A DNA stretch of 64,000 nt from Schaalia sp. ZJ405 (GTDB taxonomy: Bacteria > Actinomycetota > Actinomycetes > Actinomycetales > Actinomycetaceae). Below, piece by piece: positions 8,841-18,146 of the stretch (its first letter is position 1; each line of letters begins with the position of its first letter). The position numbers and the translations under genes are program-made. Where the stretch lies: the NCBI RefSeq assembly GCF_011038885.2, contig NZ_CP064952.1:1178001-1242000 (forward strand), in the 5' to 3' direction. Below the pieces are notes generated by a model, which saw nothing but the letters and a program-made list of their open reading frames with translations, was not told the DNA's origin and did no database searches.

Positions 8841-9950
8841 ATGAGCAGCTCCAACAACGCGCCCTCTGTGAGACCCTCATCTCGTGTTATTTCCGCCGAT
8901 ACCCCAAAACCTGGGGTTGTCGAATGGTCATTACTCATCGTGGTTATCACCGGAATGCCCTTAGTCGTCTTCGGCGCTCCCGGGATCTATCGCTTCCTCT
9001 CATTTCCACCATTTACGTGGAGATTTGCTCCATTGATTGAGTTGATCCTCATCCCGGTCACCACAATTTCACTGATCATTCTCATCTATGCATCCATAGT
9101 GCGGATCCTCCAGCGAGGACCGATGACGAGGAAAGTCAGCCGCCTTCTCTTCGCTACCGTGACCGTACTGGTTCTTGTTCCGATCACAGTGCTTATCGCA
9201 TTCGGAGGGGTCCTCATTACCGCGTTCGGCCCGCTGTCGGCAAAGTCCTTCCTTCCCATTGACGGATACTACGTCTTCGATGAAGGTTTCTCGGACCCAG
9301 TAATCACCAGATATCGCGCTCATGGCATTGTGTTTATGGATCACTCACGTGATGTTGATTTCGGCCCTTCAGGTGATGGAGCCCGCTCGCCCTCGTCCCC
9401 GAAAAGCTCCACGGGCACTCCGGGCAGCACACAGGAAAACCCCTCCACGCCGAAGGTTTCCGAACAGACGAATGCGTGTATGCCCGACGAATCCGTGAGC
9501 AGCTCAGATGTGCGCGACACGACCACCGTTGATCCCGACAATACCCTCATCGGAATTGTTGAAGGCCCCCGCGCGGGGTCTTACGCCCCTCAGTGTCTGG
9601 CCACCAGCACCGACCAGGGTGAACACTGGAAACTCACAACAATTCCGTCGGTCACCGGGACTTTCTATCGTTTCGTCGTCGCCGATGCGAACACGTGGGT
9701 CCTTGGGCTTGGAACTGCATCTGAGGCCGCTCCCCCGATTCACATCACCACGGATCGAGGGGCAACATGGCATGAGATTACCCTCCCCATTCCTGTCACT
9801 GATATCACCGAAGGTTTCCTTGAATCCGCAAGCACCTCTGGTCACGCCATTACCGTCACAACCAGCACTCCGGACTGGCTAGCAACTCAGCCCACAGACT
9901 CCATCGGATTCACATTCACGTCCCTCGACAACGGTCTGACGTGGAAATAA
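8841..9950 (+). CDS. Membrane protein with extracellular Asp-box (BNR-like) repeats
   Basis: Unrecognised 369-residue protein. Three membrane helices (about 28-50, 64-88 and 102-128) are followed by a Ser/Pro/Thr-rich linker. The outer domain contains at least three Asp-box-like motifs: STDQGEHW, TTDRGATW and SLDNGLTW. Such motifs occur in beta-propellers of sialidases and photosystem-assembly or sortilin-type proteins, but no sialidase active site is evident. The chosen ATG follows AGAGGA at 7 nt spacing. The neighbours are a toxin-antitoxin pair and a convergent GH2 glycosidase, so context says little about function. Confidence 0.75.
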   Translation: MSSSNNAPSVRPSSRVISADTPKPGVVEWSLLIVVITGMPLVVFGAPGIYRFLSFPPFTWRFAPLIELILIPVTTISLIILIYASIVRILQRGPMTRKVSRLLFATVTVLVLVPITVLIAFGGVLITAFGPLSAKSFLPIDGYYVFDEGFSDPVITRYRAHGIVFMDHSRDVDFGPSGDGARSPSSPKSSTGTPGSTQENPSTPKVSEQTNACMPDESVSSSDVRDTTTVDPDNTLIGIVEGPRAGSYAPQCLATSTDQGEHWKLTTIPSVTGTFYRFVVADANTWVLGLGTASEAAPPIHITTDRGATWHEITLPIPVTDITEGFLESASTSGHAITVTTSTPDWLATQPTDSIGFTFTSLDNGLTWK

Positions 9951-9998
9951 ACACCAGCTCAGGTCACTGAACGCCGAGCAAATATCGGGGAACAATGC

Positions 9999-12074
9999 TC
10001 ATAATTCCTCGCACTTGGTCGAAGAAGGCTCACTACCCCCACGGTGGCGAGCAAATGCCTCAGCCAGTTGTGTATTGAGCTCACGCATCGTGGCAACATC
10101 AACTTTGAGTACGCGCCGGTCCGCCGTCATCAGACCGTTCGTTTCCGCTTCAACATCACTGACCTGCGTATATGTGCACGCGGCTAGCCCCGCGGAAATC
10201 AGAGGAACCAGTTGTGAACAGTACAGCTCGGTGAGTGCCTCAACGTACTCGTCAGCAGAGGCGAAGAACCTGTACCCATATTCCGGTGTCGCCTCCCACG
10301 TGTGCCCGGGGACCGCATAGTTCAACCCCGCGAACTCCGAAAGATAGAACGGACGAGGGTCACGCGCAGGCGGTGCAACAAGACGCAACACGTAGCGGTG
10401 GCGCGAGCGAAAATCCCCGCATGAACAGCCCTGATCAAACCACCCCGATGTTGCATCAACGAGGCGCGTCGGATCCGTTCGACGTGTCAACTTGTCAACG
10501 CGCCGGGCATCAAACTGGCCCCATCCCTCATTGAACGGCACCCACACGATAATCGACGGATGAACCTCAAGATGGTGAATCGTCGCGATCCAGTCATTGA
10601 GGAACTCTGCGCGGCTCGCCGCGTCATAGCGTCCGGTTCTCCTGAGGAACAGGGGCCCGCGGTCCGGCATCGTCAATCCCGTTGCCTGCACCACTCCAGA
10701 TGCTCGAATCCCAAGGGGTGCTCGGCCACCCGACACGCCGTCTTGAACGACGACCATTCCCAGTTGATCGGCCAGGGCGTAGAAGCGCCGCGACTCCACC
10801 TTGATGTGCGTCCGCACACCATTGAACCCCATCTTTTTCAGCGTCTGAAGGTCATGCGCTAACGCGTCCTCGCTCGGCGCCGTCATTCCCGACTCTGGCC
10901 AGTAGCCTTGGTTCAGAGGAGCGTTGAGGAGAAAAGGACGTCCATTCAGCTCAATGTGGGCTAAGGCTCCCCCGGCGTCTGTCCCTTGTTCCTTTCGCTT
11001 TCTTTGTTCCCTGTGCTCTCTTTCTTCTCTGCGCTGTCTGTGCTGCCCCGCAGCGGAATCTGTTCTTTTCCCTGCGGTCTCAGCGCTGAGTGTTTCACCG
11101 TGTCCTGCGCAAGCCAGCTCGTCCTCGTCCCCGGAACTTCCGCCAGCCACGTTGAGTGGTGCGCCCTGAGCAACCGCGACCGTACGCAGACCACACAACG
11201 ACCGAACGGAATCGGTATCCGTCACCACCGTCAGTGAATACAGGTGAGGGTCGTGCGGACTCCACGGGTGAGGATTCTCAACGCGGATATCACATGGACG
11301 GTTCGTTTCACCGTGGACCACAACTTCGGAAAAGTTGCGGTCTCGCAGAACGATCTTCACGGGTTGACTCGCAGCATTCGTTGACACGAGAACACTCAGC
11401 GTCTGCATATCCGAGCCAGTGCGAGTTGCAACCCGGGTGATCGCCTGCTCTGGAAGAGGTTCCATCCATACGCTCTGCCAAATTCCCGACGTCGACGTGT
11501 ACCAAATTCCCCCGGGCTTGAGTGATTGTTTGCCACGCTGCTGCATTCCGTGATCCGTGGGGTCGCGCACAACAACCCGCAGGCGAAATTCATGACCCAC
11601 GCAGCTGGGCACCTGAGCGGAAAAGGGCAGGTATCCGCCCCTGTGAATCGTCACGAGGGAATCGTCGATCCACACGGCAGCCTCGTAGTCAACGGCCTCA
11701 AAATTGATGACGACGCGTCTGCCTCGCCAGCTTTCAGGGATCGTCACATTGCGCTGGTAGACCAGTGTCTGGGTCGGCTCAAAGGGCAAACCCACGCCGC
11801 TGAGTTCAGTTTCAATTGCGAAGGGCACTCGGATTTGTCCCGAATGCAGGGGTTGAGACTTCCCCAGCGCGCCTGTAGTCCCCGCGTTTCCCTCGTTTCC
11901 CCATTGACGAGGACGAGGCTGCGGCTCACCAAACACCGCGTAGTCCCACCAGCCGTTGAGGCACTCCCACTCATCTCGAACGAGCATCGGACGAGGATAA
12001 TGAGCAAGCGGAACGCGCTGCGGATCGGATGCAAGTTCCTCACCCCAGGGCGTGCGGATCGTGGATGCCACCAT
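9999..12074 (-). CDS. Glycoside hydrolase family 2 protein with an internal charged insertion
   Basis: Cytoplasmic GH2-type glycosidase with the order sugar-binding jelly roll, immunoglobulin-like domain, then TIM barrel. The acid/base Glu is residue 516 in FNEGWGQF, and the nucleophile Glu is residue 580 in YLSEFAG. No signal peptide is seen. Between the Ig-like strand GLRTVAVAQGAPL and the barrel entry ELNGRPFLL there is a hydrophilic insertion of about 65 residues rich in Arg, Glu and Gln, which GH2 enzymes normally lack. The start is set by TACGAT ending 7 nt before the ATG; an upstream GTG is the alternative. Substrate (galactoside, glucuronide or other) cannot be told. Confidence 0.85.
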   Translation of the reverse strand: MVASTIRTPWGEELASDPQRVPLAHYPRPMLVRDEWECLNGWWDYAVFGEPQPRPRQWGNEGNAGTTGALGKSQPLHSGQIRVPFAIETELSGVGLPFEPTQTLVYQRNVTIPESWRGRRVVINFEAVDYEAAVWIDDSLVTIHRGGYLPFSAQVPSCVGHEFRLRVVVRDPTDHGMQQRGKQSLKPGGIWYTSTSGIWQSVWMEPLPEQAITRVATRTGSDMQTLSVLVSTNAASQPVKIVLRDRNFSEVVVHGETNRPCDIRVENPHPWSPHDPHLYSLTVVTDTDSVRSLCGLRTVAVAQGAPLNVAGGSSGDEDELACAGHGETLSAETAGKRTDSAAGQHRQRREEREHREQRKRKEQGTDAGGALAHIELNGRPFLLNAPLNQGYWPESGMTAPSEDALAHDLQTLKKMGFNGVRTHIKVESRRFYALADQLGMVVVQDGVSGGRAPLGIRASGVVQATGLTMPDRGPLFLRRTGRYDAASRAEFLNDWIATIHHLEVHPSIIVWVPFNEGWGQFDARRVDKLTRRTDPTRLVDATSGWFDQGCSCGDFRSRHRYVLRLVAPPARDPRPFYLSEFAGLNYAVPGHTWEATPEYGYRFFASADEYVEALTELYCSQLVPLISAGLAACTYTQVSDVEAETNGLMTADRRVLKVDVATMRELNTQLAEAFARHRGGSEPSSTKCEEL
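10958..11160 (-). other. Low-complexity insertion inside the GH2 gene
   Basis: About 200 nt within the GH2 reading frame encode a Gly/Asp-rich start, then repeated Arg/Glu/Gln/Lys runs. On the plus strand the DNA is strikingly pyrimidine-rich. The insertion contains one copy of the ACGAGGAC-family motif (11121-11128). It keeps the frame open and falls exactly at a domain boundary. Confidence 0.6.
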
Positions 12075-12081
12075 GTATGGA

Positions 12082-12087
12082 ATCGTA
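12082..12087 (-). promoter_or_regulatory. -10 element of the GH2 gene (leaderless)
   Basis: TACGAT on the minus strand ends 7 nt before the ATG of the GH2 gene, which has no Shine-Dalgarno sequence. Confidence 0.45.
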
Positions 12088-12162
12088 GTTCGCACCCGAT
12101 CATTTCTCTGACCGATACCACAGCTCACGGCAAAGACAAGCAGCCCTGCCCCGTTTTAACCG

Positions 12163-13017
12163 TTACAGAGCTTTCTCCCCGTTACAGCACTCTTGACCGC
12201 ATTCACAACCCGAGTCGGCGTAGCTAGCCTGGCGCTGAGCCCATTCGTGTAGTTCTACACGCGGACCAGTGAAGAATGGGGTGTCTTCACGCACGAATAG
12301 ACGCGCCTCTGATTCACGTTGCTTACGTAAGACGCTCATGATGCGCTCGATTGAGTCCGCTTCCAACGCGATTGTCCACTCATAGTCACCGAGGGCAAAA
12401 GCTGAAAGGGTTGAAACTTTCACATCCATGTGGCCTGCCCCGTTCATGCCGTGTTCGCGCAGCATCGCTGAACGACGACTTTGCGGCAGGTAGTACCAAT
12501 CCCATGAGCGAATGAAAGGATAGACGGCCACGTAGGGACGAGGAGCGACCCCGCCAAAACACGCTGGCAAGTGACGCGCATTGAATTCCGCCGGGGTGTG
12601 AGTTGCCATTGCCGACCACACTGGTTCAAGGTGTGCTCCTAGCTGAGAGCGCACGATCTCATGATAAGCGGCCTGGAGCTTTTCGGGTGAGTCTGCAAGC
12701 GCCCAGAACAGCAGATCAGCATCAGCGCGAAAACCTGCCACATCGTACCAACCACGAATCGTTACTCCCGTGGATTGGAGGGCCTCCAGGAGATTTTCAA
12801 CCAGCGCACCGCGGCCTTCAGATGGAAGAGGAAGGCCGCTGCGGAAAACCGACTGGAGGGAAAAGTGACGCTGCGCATTGACAATGTCCGGATCAATACC
12901 GGTTTCGTCACGGGGATCAGGGACGTACGCGGGGCGCTGACCGTGACCATCGTGACCCACGTGTCCGTTCCCGTCCTGGGCTGCTCCTGGGTGCTGATGT
13001 GAGTGTGGTGCGTTCAT
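12163..13017 (-). CDS. hemQ: Coproheme decarboxylase (HemQ / ChdC), chlorite dismutase fold
   Basis: Performs the last step of the coproporphyrin-dependent pathway, decarboxylating coproheme to heme b with peroxide. Family signatures are YPFIRSWDWYYLP, which carries the tyrosine region, and REHG followed by STLSAFALGDYEW, which includes the proximal histidine region. The N-terminus is His-rich (HSHQHP, HVGHDGHG). The C-terminus ends in a Cys cluster (CECGQECC). Both may bind metal and neither is needed for the core fold. ATG is preceded by AGGAG at 8 nt. It lies 17 bp downstream of hemH in the same operon. Confidence 0.93.
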   Translation of the reverse strand: MNAPHSHQHPGAAQDGNGHVGHDGHGQRPAYVPDPRDETGIDPDIVNAQRHFSLQSVFRSGLPLPSEGRGALVENLLEALQSTGVTIRGWYDVAGFRADADLLFWALADSPEKLQAAYHEIVRSQLGAHLEPVWSAMATHTPAEFNARHLPACFGGVAPRPYVAVYPFIRSWDWYYLPQSRRSAMLREHGMNGAGHMDVKVSTLSAFALGDYEWTIALEADSIERIMSVLRKQRESEARLFVREDTPFFTGPRVELHEWAQRQASYADSGCECGQECCNGEKAL

Positions 13018-13034
13018 TGCAATACTCCTGTGGA

Positions 13035-14099
13035 TCATTCTTCGCGTTGATGAAAAAGTGTGGGTAGTACCTGGTATTCGCGGTGCGGCAGACAGCATTT
13101 ATTTCCGCAAAGTCCGAGACTCCATGCGCTATTTGCGGGGGCTGCACCTTCTGCGCTGGCGATATTTGCCTGTTCAATCAGTTCAACGAGTGACGCGATA
13201 AATTGAGGATGGACACCAGCTGTTGCTGCGCGTACATAGCGCAGTCCGAGGTTGCGAGCCGTCGCTTTGGCTTCGGTGTCAAGATCGTAAACGACTTCCA
13301 TATGGTCGTGAATAAAGCCGATCGGTAATACGACTACTGACTCTACGCCCGCATTTTTCAGTTCAGCGAGCCGATCATTAATATCCGGTTCAAGCCACGG
13401 TTGATGTGGCGGACCAGAGCGTGAGCAAAATGCCAAGTCAACCGGTATTTCTCGACCAAGACGGGCCGACAGCTCAGTACATAGCTGCATCCCGAAATCT
13501 AGATGCTGGCGTTTATAGTCTGAAATGGTGACACCGTTACCCGAGTTTTCATTCATTGCCGTGGGAATGGAATGGGTAACGAGCACTAAGTGCGCCTGTG
13601 GGTCAGCTGCCAATGGCGCTAAAGCAGCATCTACATTCGCAGCGAAGAAACCTGAAGTATGAAAATAGGCTGGAATCCGCGAAAGGGTGAAGCGGTTTGC
13701 AATCTCAGGTCCTAGCTCGGTCAATGCCTCAGCCAGATTCTCCCGGTACTGACGGCAACCCGAATAACTCGCATAGGCAGCTGTGAAAATACATAGCACG
13801 CGATGTAAGCCTTGAGCATCAAGTTCGCGCAGCGTATCGGTGAAGTAGGGGGTCCAATTCCTGTTGCCGATTACCACCGGCACTGGCACGTGCGAAGCGA
13901 TCGCTGTGCGTAGTTCTTCATTGCGTTCGTTGATTGGGCTGGATCCGCCAAAAAGTTTGTAGTGCTCACTCACCATGAGTAGACGTTCATCGGGGATGCC
14001 TCGCCCACGGGTCGCATTGCGCATGAAAGGGAGGACATCGTCCATCTGACGTGGCCCACCGTAGGAGCAGAGCATGATTGCATCGAAGTTCATCACCAT
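13035..14099 (-). CDS. hemH: Ferrochelatase (coproporphyrin type, CpfC/HemH)
   Basis: Inserts Fe2+ into coproporphyrin III. The sequence starts FDAIMLCSYGGP and carries the SGCRQYREN segment and the catalytic-site region FCSRSGPPHQPWLEPD, then GFIHDHMEVVYDLD. The Cys in SGCRQY and the C-terminal LCGNKCC cluster are probable [2Fe-2S] ligands, as in other actinobacterial ferrochelatases; the exact spacing here is only compared from memory. Pairing with hemQ supports coproporphyrin rather than protoporphyrin as substrate. The start follows AAAGGG at 6 nt spacing; an ATG two codons later is the alternative. Confidence 0.94.
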   Translation of the reverse strand: MVMNFDAIMLCSYGGPRQMDDVLPFMRNATRGRGIPDERLLMVSEHYKLFGGSSPINERNEELRTAIASHVPVPVVIGNRNWTPYFTDTLRELDAQGLHRVLCIFTAAYASYSGCRQYRENLAEALTELGPEIANRFTLSRIPAYFHTSGFFAANVDAALAPLAADPQAHLVLVTHSIPTAMNENSGNGVTISDYKRQHLDFGMQLCTELSARLGREIPVDLAFCSRSGPPHQPWLEPDINDRLAELKNAGVESVVVLPIGFIHDHMEVVYDLDTEAKATARNLGLRYVRAATAGVHPQFIASLVELIEQANIASAEGAAPANSAWSLGLCGNKCCLPHREYQVLPTLFHQREE

Positions 14100-14285
14100 G
14101 CATTTCCCTTTCATGAGTATGAACCCGTTTTCCCCTCGTGAAATGACGTCCAGAGAACGCGGGAGCACCCTTGAGCGGAGCCACGTTGATATTACCTTGA
14201 GGCAGGAATTCTTCGAGGGAAAACAGAATACTGTTTCAGGCCCTATCAATCCCAACACGTCGGAGGCTCCGAAAGGGTGAGAATA

Positions 14286-14314
14286 CACGTACGTGCAGCT
14301 CGTGCATGGTTATA
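14286..14314 (-). promoter_or_regulatory. Candidate hemH promoter with adjacent palindrome
   Basis: On the minus strand, TTCGAG is followed 17 nt later by TATAAC (14309-14314). The perfect palindrome CACGTACGTG (14286-14295) sits just downstream of the predicted start. The resulting 5' UTR would be about 200 nt, which is long, so this remains tentative. No iron-box (DtxR-type) sequence was recognised. Confidence 0.3.
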
Positions 14315-14378
14315 ACACCATTAATCGTCTACTCGAACGCAACGTGCTTTTCACTTTCCTTGACTCCGCGTTCCACGC

Positions 14379-17300
14379 TCACAGATAGTTGAGGACGACG
14401 CCGAGCCCGACCACGAAGTCGATAACAGAAAGAACTATGCACAGCGCTTTGGGGGTGAGGAAGGCTCCGTCGATGGGCTTGATTGTTAGCAACATCGAGG
14501 AAATCATGAGCAGCGCAGCTACCGACAGCGTGCGGGCGACTGGCACATTCGTCAGTACGGCGCACACGACCAACACCACAGCCACGGCGTAGACGGCGAC
14601 GAAGCCGATTGTGCGCAGGCGGGGATGACGCCCCTCGGGGTCGTTGAGCATCGGAAGTGGAGTCATCACCATGCCGGTCGGGGCAAGAATTGCGGCCACA
14701 AGTGTGAAGGGCCACCAGGTGAAGTGCCGTCCACGTACAACAGTTGTTGCGGCAGGCGGAGTGGTCGGCGCAACGACGAAGCTCTCCGGCGCGGTGACGG
14801 CGGTGCGGAGTCCTCGTCCCGGTGAAACCAACTGGCGTGCCAAAACGGGTACGAATGCCAGGAAAGCGACGAGTCCGATCGCAAGGAACAGAATCGTGAA
14901 GTTAGCGGGGCCTCCTCCCCACGAGAAATGCACCACGAGCAGCGAGGTCACAGCGACGGCAAAGACGGGGGAAAAGAGCACGTGCCATCCTGCTGAACTA
15001 CGACTCGTCATGCGCTGGCGCAGCCAAGTCGAGACCCTATTGCCTACCAGGAAAGAAGCGATCCAGGGAGCAAGCCGGGAATTACGCAGCGCGACACCAA
15101 GGCCGGTGAGTACGGACAGGATCATGGCAGCGATGCCAGGTGCAGGTGAACGCGGCTTGCTGTGGGCAGCGAAAGCCCAGGTAGTGGGAACAGCCTTGGA
15201 GACGTCAAGGCCTGTGTCGTAGACCTCGCGGTCGGGACGCAGCCCTTCAGTGGTTCCACGAAGCGAGGGGTCAAGACTGACTGCCTTTGCCCAGGCGCCC
15301 TGTGACTGGAGTGCCGCTTTGAAGCCCTCGCGTTCGGCCAGCATGACCGAAAGGTTTGCCCAGCCAAGCGCATAGTCGTGATTTGCTGTCACGGCCTGAC
15401 GTAGAAGCGTCAGAGCCTCGTCTTTCTCACCGTTTTCGTAGCGCAAAAGCGCGGTGTTGTTGAGCGCGGCGAAAGTGGTGGCGTCTTTCTTGGTCACTTC
15501 CTCATATTCGGGCAGCGCTTCCTCGGTCTTCCCATTCTCTTGCAAAGCCCAGGCGTAGTTTTCCTGGTAGACCGGGGATGTGGGATCTGCTTCGTGAGCA
15601 GCCTGAGCGTAGACCAGCGCCTGGGCGGGATCGGTGCCCTGTTTAAGCATGATGGCCGCGAGATTGTTCGAGGCCGCGGCGCGCAAGGCTGAAAGTTCCG
15701 CAGATAAACGACCGTTGAACGAATTGAGATCGAGAAGGTGGGCATCGATAGCGGACAGAACCTCGGTGAAGGAGGAAGCAGCCTGGTTGAGATCCTCCAA
15801 ATCAAGGTAAATCTCCCCCTTACGCTGCCAAATGAGGGCGGGGATCTCTACCTTATGAGAGGGGCTAAGGTGAGATGAGGCCTCCGGATCATTGCAACGT
15901 TCTAGGGCGGAATCGAGCACCTTGAGAGCTTCCCGAGCCGAACCTGCGGCATCAAGGGCAATACCGAATCTTGCTTGGGACAGACAAACTTTGATTCGCC
16001 CATCAAATACCATGCCTGAAACTCGGTCGTAGACGTCAACAAGCTCCTCCAGAGCGCTGGCTGAGGTGGCAAAGTCCCCCTGGAGGTAGGCAAGGTCGGC
16101 CGTATCGTCAAGGAGTCGGGTATAGGTATCGTAATCGTCACTACCTCTGGCGTTTAGGTCGTTCAATTCCTGTTTCACCAAGGCACGTGCCCGCTCAAAC
16201 TGCCCATACTCCTTCAGAAGAGCAACTGCGTTGAACCCTTCATCATCGGTATGAGGAACGTCGGTATTATCACCTTGGAGTATCTGGATCTTGAGCTTGC
16301 TCGCCTTGCCGAGAGCAAAATCCTCAGTGATGACCCGAGACGCGATGTAGTCCGTGTCGTCAGGAAACAGGGAGTTGAAGCTTACTGTGCCTCCCCCCAT
16401 GCCGCCTGCCCCGACATCGCCCGAGCGCGGTCGCTGGAGAATCTGCGCCATCGCGTTTGCTGTGTAAGGGATACCAAAATACGCGTAGCCCTTGAAGTCT
16501 TTGTATGACTGCTCGGGAATGGTGACAGCAAGGCGCTGAGAGCTCTCGTGAGGCTGAGCAATGATGGAAGCAGCCTGATCGTAGTCACCAAGCGCTGCAT
16601 GCACCCCGGCCAGACTGCCCCAGAGAGGAGATTCTGGCTTGATCTCGTGGCTAATCTGCGCCGCGGCATCCTTGGCAGCCTCCTCCTGCTGGAGAAGAAT
16701 CAGAGCACGGGTTGCCGTGAGTCCAGCTTCGGGAATCGAGGCAAGTGAACGAGCTTTGTTGGCGTTACTGAGCGCCTGCTCATACAGCCTCGTCTTGTTG
16801 AACCCGAAGGAGAAGAGGTAAGCTTGAGTAATCTGAGCCCACGCGAGCGCGGCATATCCGGTGGCTGAATCTGGGTGCCGATCAACGAACTCCTCCCACG
16901 GGGCAACCAGGTTATCCGGCTCCTTGGATACCATGATCTTGTAGTTCACTGTAGCTTCAAAGTAGTCGATGGAGCGTGTATCTGCACAGCTGGCAGCAAC
17001 GCGCTCGCGGAAGCTTTCCTTCTCCTGCTCCCACTGCTCATTCTGAGTGGCCCAATCGGAGGCTGCAATCTTCGTCAGGGCAAAAAGGTTGGATGATGCC
17101 TCACATGAAACAGATGTGTCCAGAAGCTGTGTCCACAGGCTGTAGGCAGCCGAGACCAGGTAAGAATTTGGATTACCCGCAATGATGTTGGAACCTGGTT
17201 CACCGAGAGGAGGTGAGCCGACCGACTGGAGGAACAGACCAGCGGCAAGATTGTTGAGGTTTTTCTGCTCTTTCTTCGTTAGTTGATCCATGTGTGGCCA

Positions 17301-17987
17301 GATCGAGGCGATCTGGGAATCGACCTCATCATCGCGGAATCCCCGAAAACCCTCACCCTCATAGGCGCGAAGGTCGAAATCTTCATACGAGCCAGACGAG
17401 AATTTCTCAGGAGGAGCTAGGTGCTGGTACCAGCCGATGATCGTGTCTGCCAGCCCGTCAACGCCGAGTGGTTCAGAGACAGCCTCAAAGTAGCTGCGCC
17501 ACTGCTCGATTGTGACTCCCTCTTCTTTGGAAAGTTCAAACGGAAACTTGGTGGCGGACGGGCTGTCATGGTCGAAGATCGGGAAAGTGTCGACGTCATA
17601 GTCCGTCCCAGATCCAGCCGGTGCCAAGGCGTAGACGTCTGGTGATTCGCCTGTGGCATTGGGATCCTGACCATTCAGGTAGAGCGAGTCGACGCTCGCC
17701 CGAGCAGCCAGAGGGAAGCCAAGCGACACCACGATGCCGAGAACAAGGACCGTCAGAGCGATCACCTGAGCGGCGCCCCAGCGCGAGCGTAGACTTCGAC
17801 GTTGCTTTGCAGGTCGTGCCGGTGACACGGGGACGAAGGGCTCCGGATTGGGCGCAGTGAACTGCTCCCCGGAAGTTGGCATACCAAAGGTCGACTCGGT
17901 CGCGGGCAAACCCACAGGTCGGCCATCGCGATTTAAGCCGGCAGTGTTCAGGGAATCATTCTGGTCGGGGGGGGGGGGAGAGATCAT
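14379..17987 (-). CDS. Very large TPR-repeat membrane protein with a poly-C tract at its start
   Basis: Unrecognised 1202-residue membrane protein. A proline-rich cytoplasmic N-terminus is followed by a membrane helix (about 71-98). A long region with many helical TPR-like repeats follows, for example ALVYAQAAHEADPTSPVYQE and ALNNTALLRYENGEKDEAL. The last 200 or so residues form about seven hydrophobic helices. The repeat domain is probably extracytoplasmic. The ATG follows CGAGG at about 10 nt. Codons 4-7 are CCC CCC CCC CCC, a 12-nt homopolymer that could shift frame by slippage, so the gene may be phase variable. Role unknown; a surface scaffold is a guess. Confidence 0.8.
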   Translation of the reverse strand: MISPPPPDQNDSLNTAGLNRDGRPVGLPATESTFGMPTSGEQFTAPNPEPFVPVSPARPAKQRRSLRSRWGAAQVIALTVLVLGIVVSLGFPLAARASVDSLYLNGQDPNATGESPDVYALAPAGSGTDYDVDTFPIFDHDSPSATKFPFELSKEEGVTIEQWRSYFEAVSEPLGVDGLADTIIGWYQHLAPPEKFSSGSYEDFDLRAYEGEGFRGFRDDEVDSQIASIWPHMDQLTKKEQKNLNNLAAGLFLQSVGSPPLGEPGSNIIAGNPNSYLVSAAYSLWTQLLDTSVSCEASSNLFALTKIAASDWATQNEQWEQEKESFRERVAASCADTRSIDYFEATVNYKIMVSKEPDNLVAPWEEFVDRHPDSATGYAALAWAQITQAYLFSFGFNKTRLYEQALSNANKARSLASIPEAGLTATRALILLQQEEAAKDAAAQISHEIKPESPLWGSLAGVHAALGDYDQAASIIAQPHESSQRLAVTIPEQSYKDFKGYAYFGIPYTANAMAQILQRPRSGDVGAGGMGGGTVSFNSLFPDDTDYIASRVITEDFALGKASKLKIQILQGDNTDVPHTDDEGFNAVALLKEYGQFERARALVKQELNDLNARGSDDYDTYTRLLDDTADLAYLQGDFATSASALEELVDVYDRVSGMVFDGRIKVCLSQARFGIALDAAGSAREALKVLDSALERCNDPEASSHLSPSHKVEIPALIWQRKGEIYLDLEDLNQAASSFTEVLSAIDAHLLDLNSFNGRLSAELSALRAAASNNLAAIMLKQGTDPAQALVYAQAAHEADPTSPVYQENYAWALQENGKTEEALPEYEEVTKKDATTFAALNNTALLRYENGEKDEALTLLRQAVTANHDYALGWANLSVMLAEREGFKAALQSQGAWAKAVSLDPSLRGTTEGLRPDREVYDTGLDVSKAVPTTWAFAAHSKPRSPAPGIAAMILSVLTGLGVALRNSRLAPWIASFLVGNRVSTWLRQRMTSRSSAGWHVLFSPVFAVAVTSLLVVHFSWGGGPANFTILFLAIGLVAFLAFVPVLARQLVSPGRGLRTAVTAPESFVVAPTTPPAATTVVRGRHFTWWPFTLVAAILAPTGMVMTPLPMLNDPEGRHPRLRTIGFVAVYAVAVVLVVCAVLTNVPVARTLSVAALLMISSMLLTIKPIDGAFLTPKALCIVLSVIDFVVGLGVVLNYL
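17967..17978. repeat. Mononucleotide tract (G12 on plus, C12 in the coding strand)
   Basis: An uninterrupted run of 12 G on the plus strand lies 8 nt inside the TPR gene, encoding four prolines. It is the longest homopolymer I found in the window. A change of one or two bases would move the rest of the gene out of frame. Confidence 0.9.
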
Positions 17988-18146
17988 CGGAAGCAACCTC
18001 GATTCCAAGACGGGAACGAGGAAATTTTAGCAGTAACTATGGGAGGCCCGCAGGAAAATTGAACACATCTCCGTCATTGCTAGCTGCATCAGCTTCCTCA
18101 CCCAAAAGGACGCTGACGAACAGGCTGACTTTCAGCAGCCCTCTCG

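Noticed and set aside
8841..9950. Sialidase
   Set aside because: Asp-box motifs are present, but the arginine triad, the catalytic Tyr/Glu and the expected length are not evident.
14100..14320. DtxR/IdeR-type iron box upstream of hemH
   Set aside because: No sequence close to the 19-bp palindromic iron box was seen; only the unrelated palindrome CACGTACGTG.
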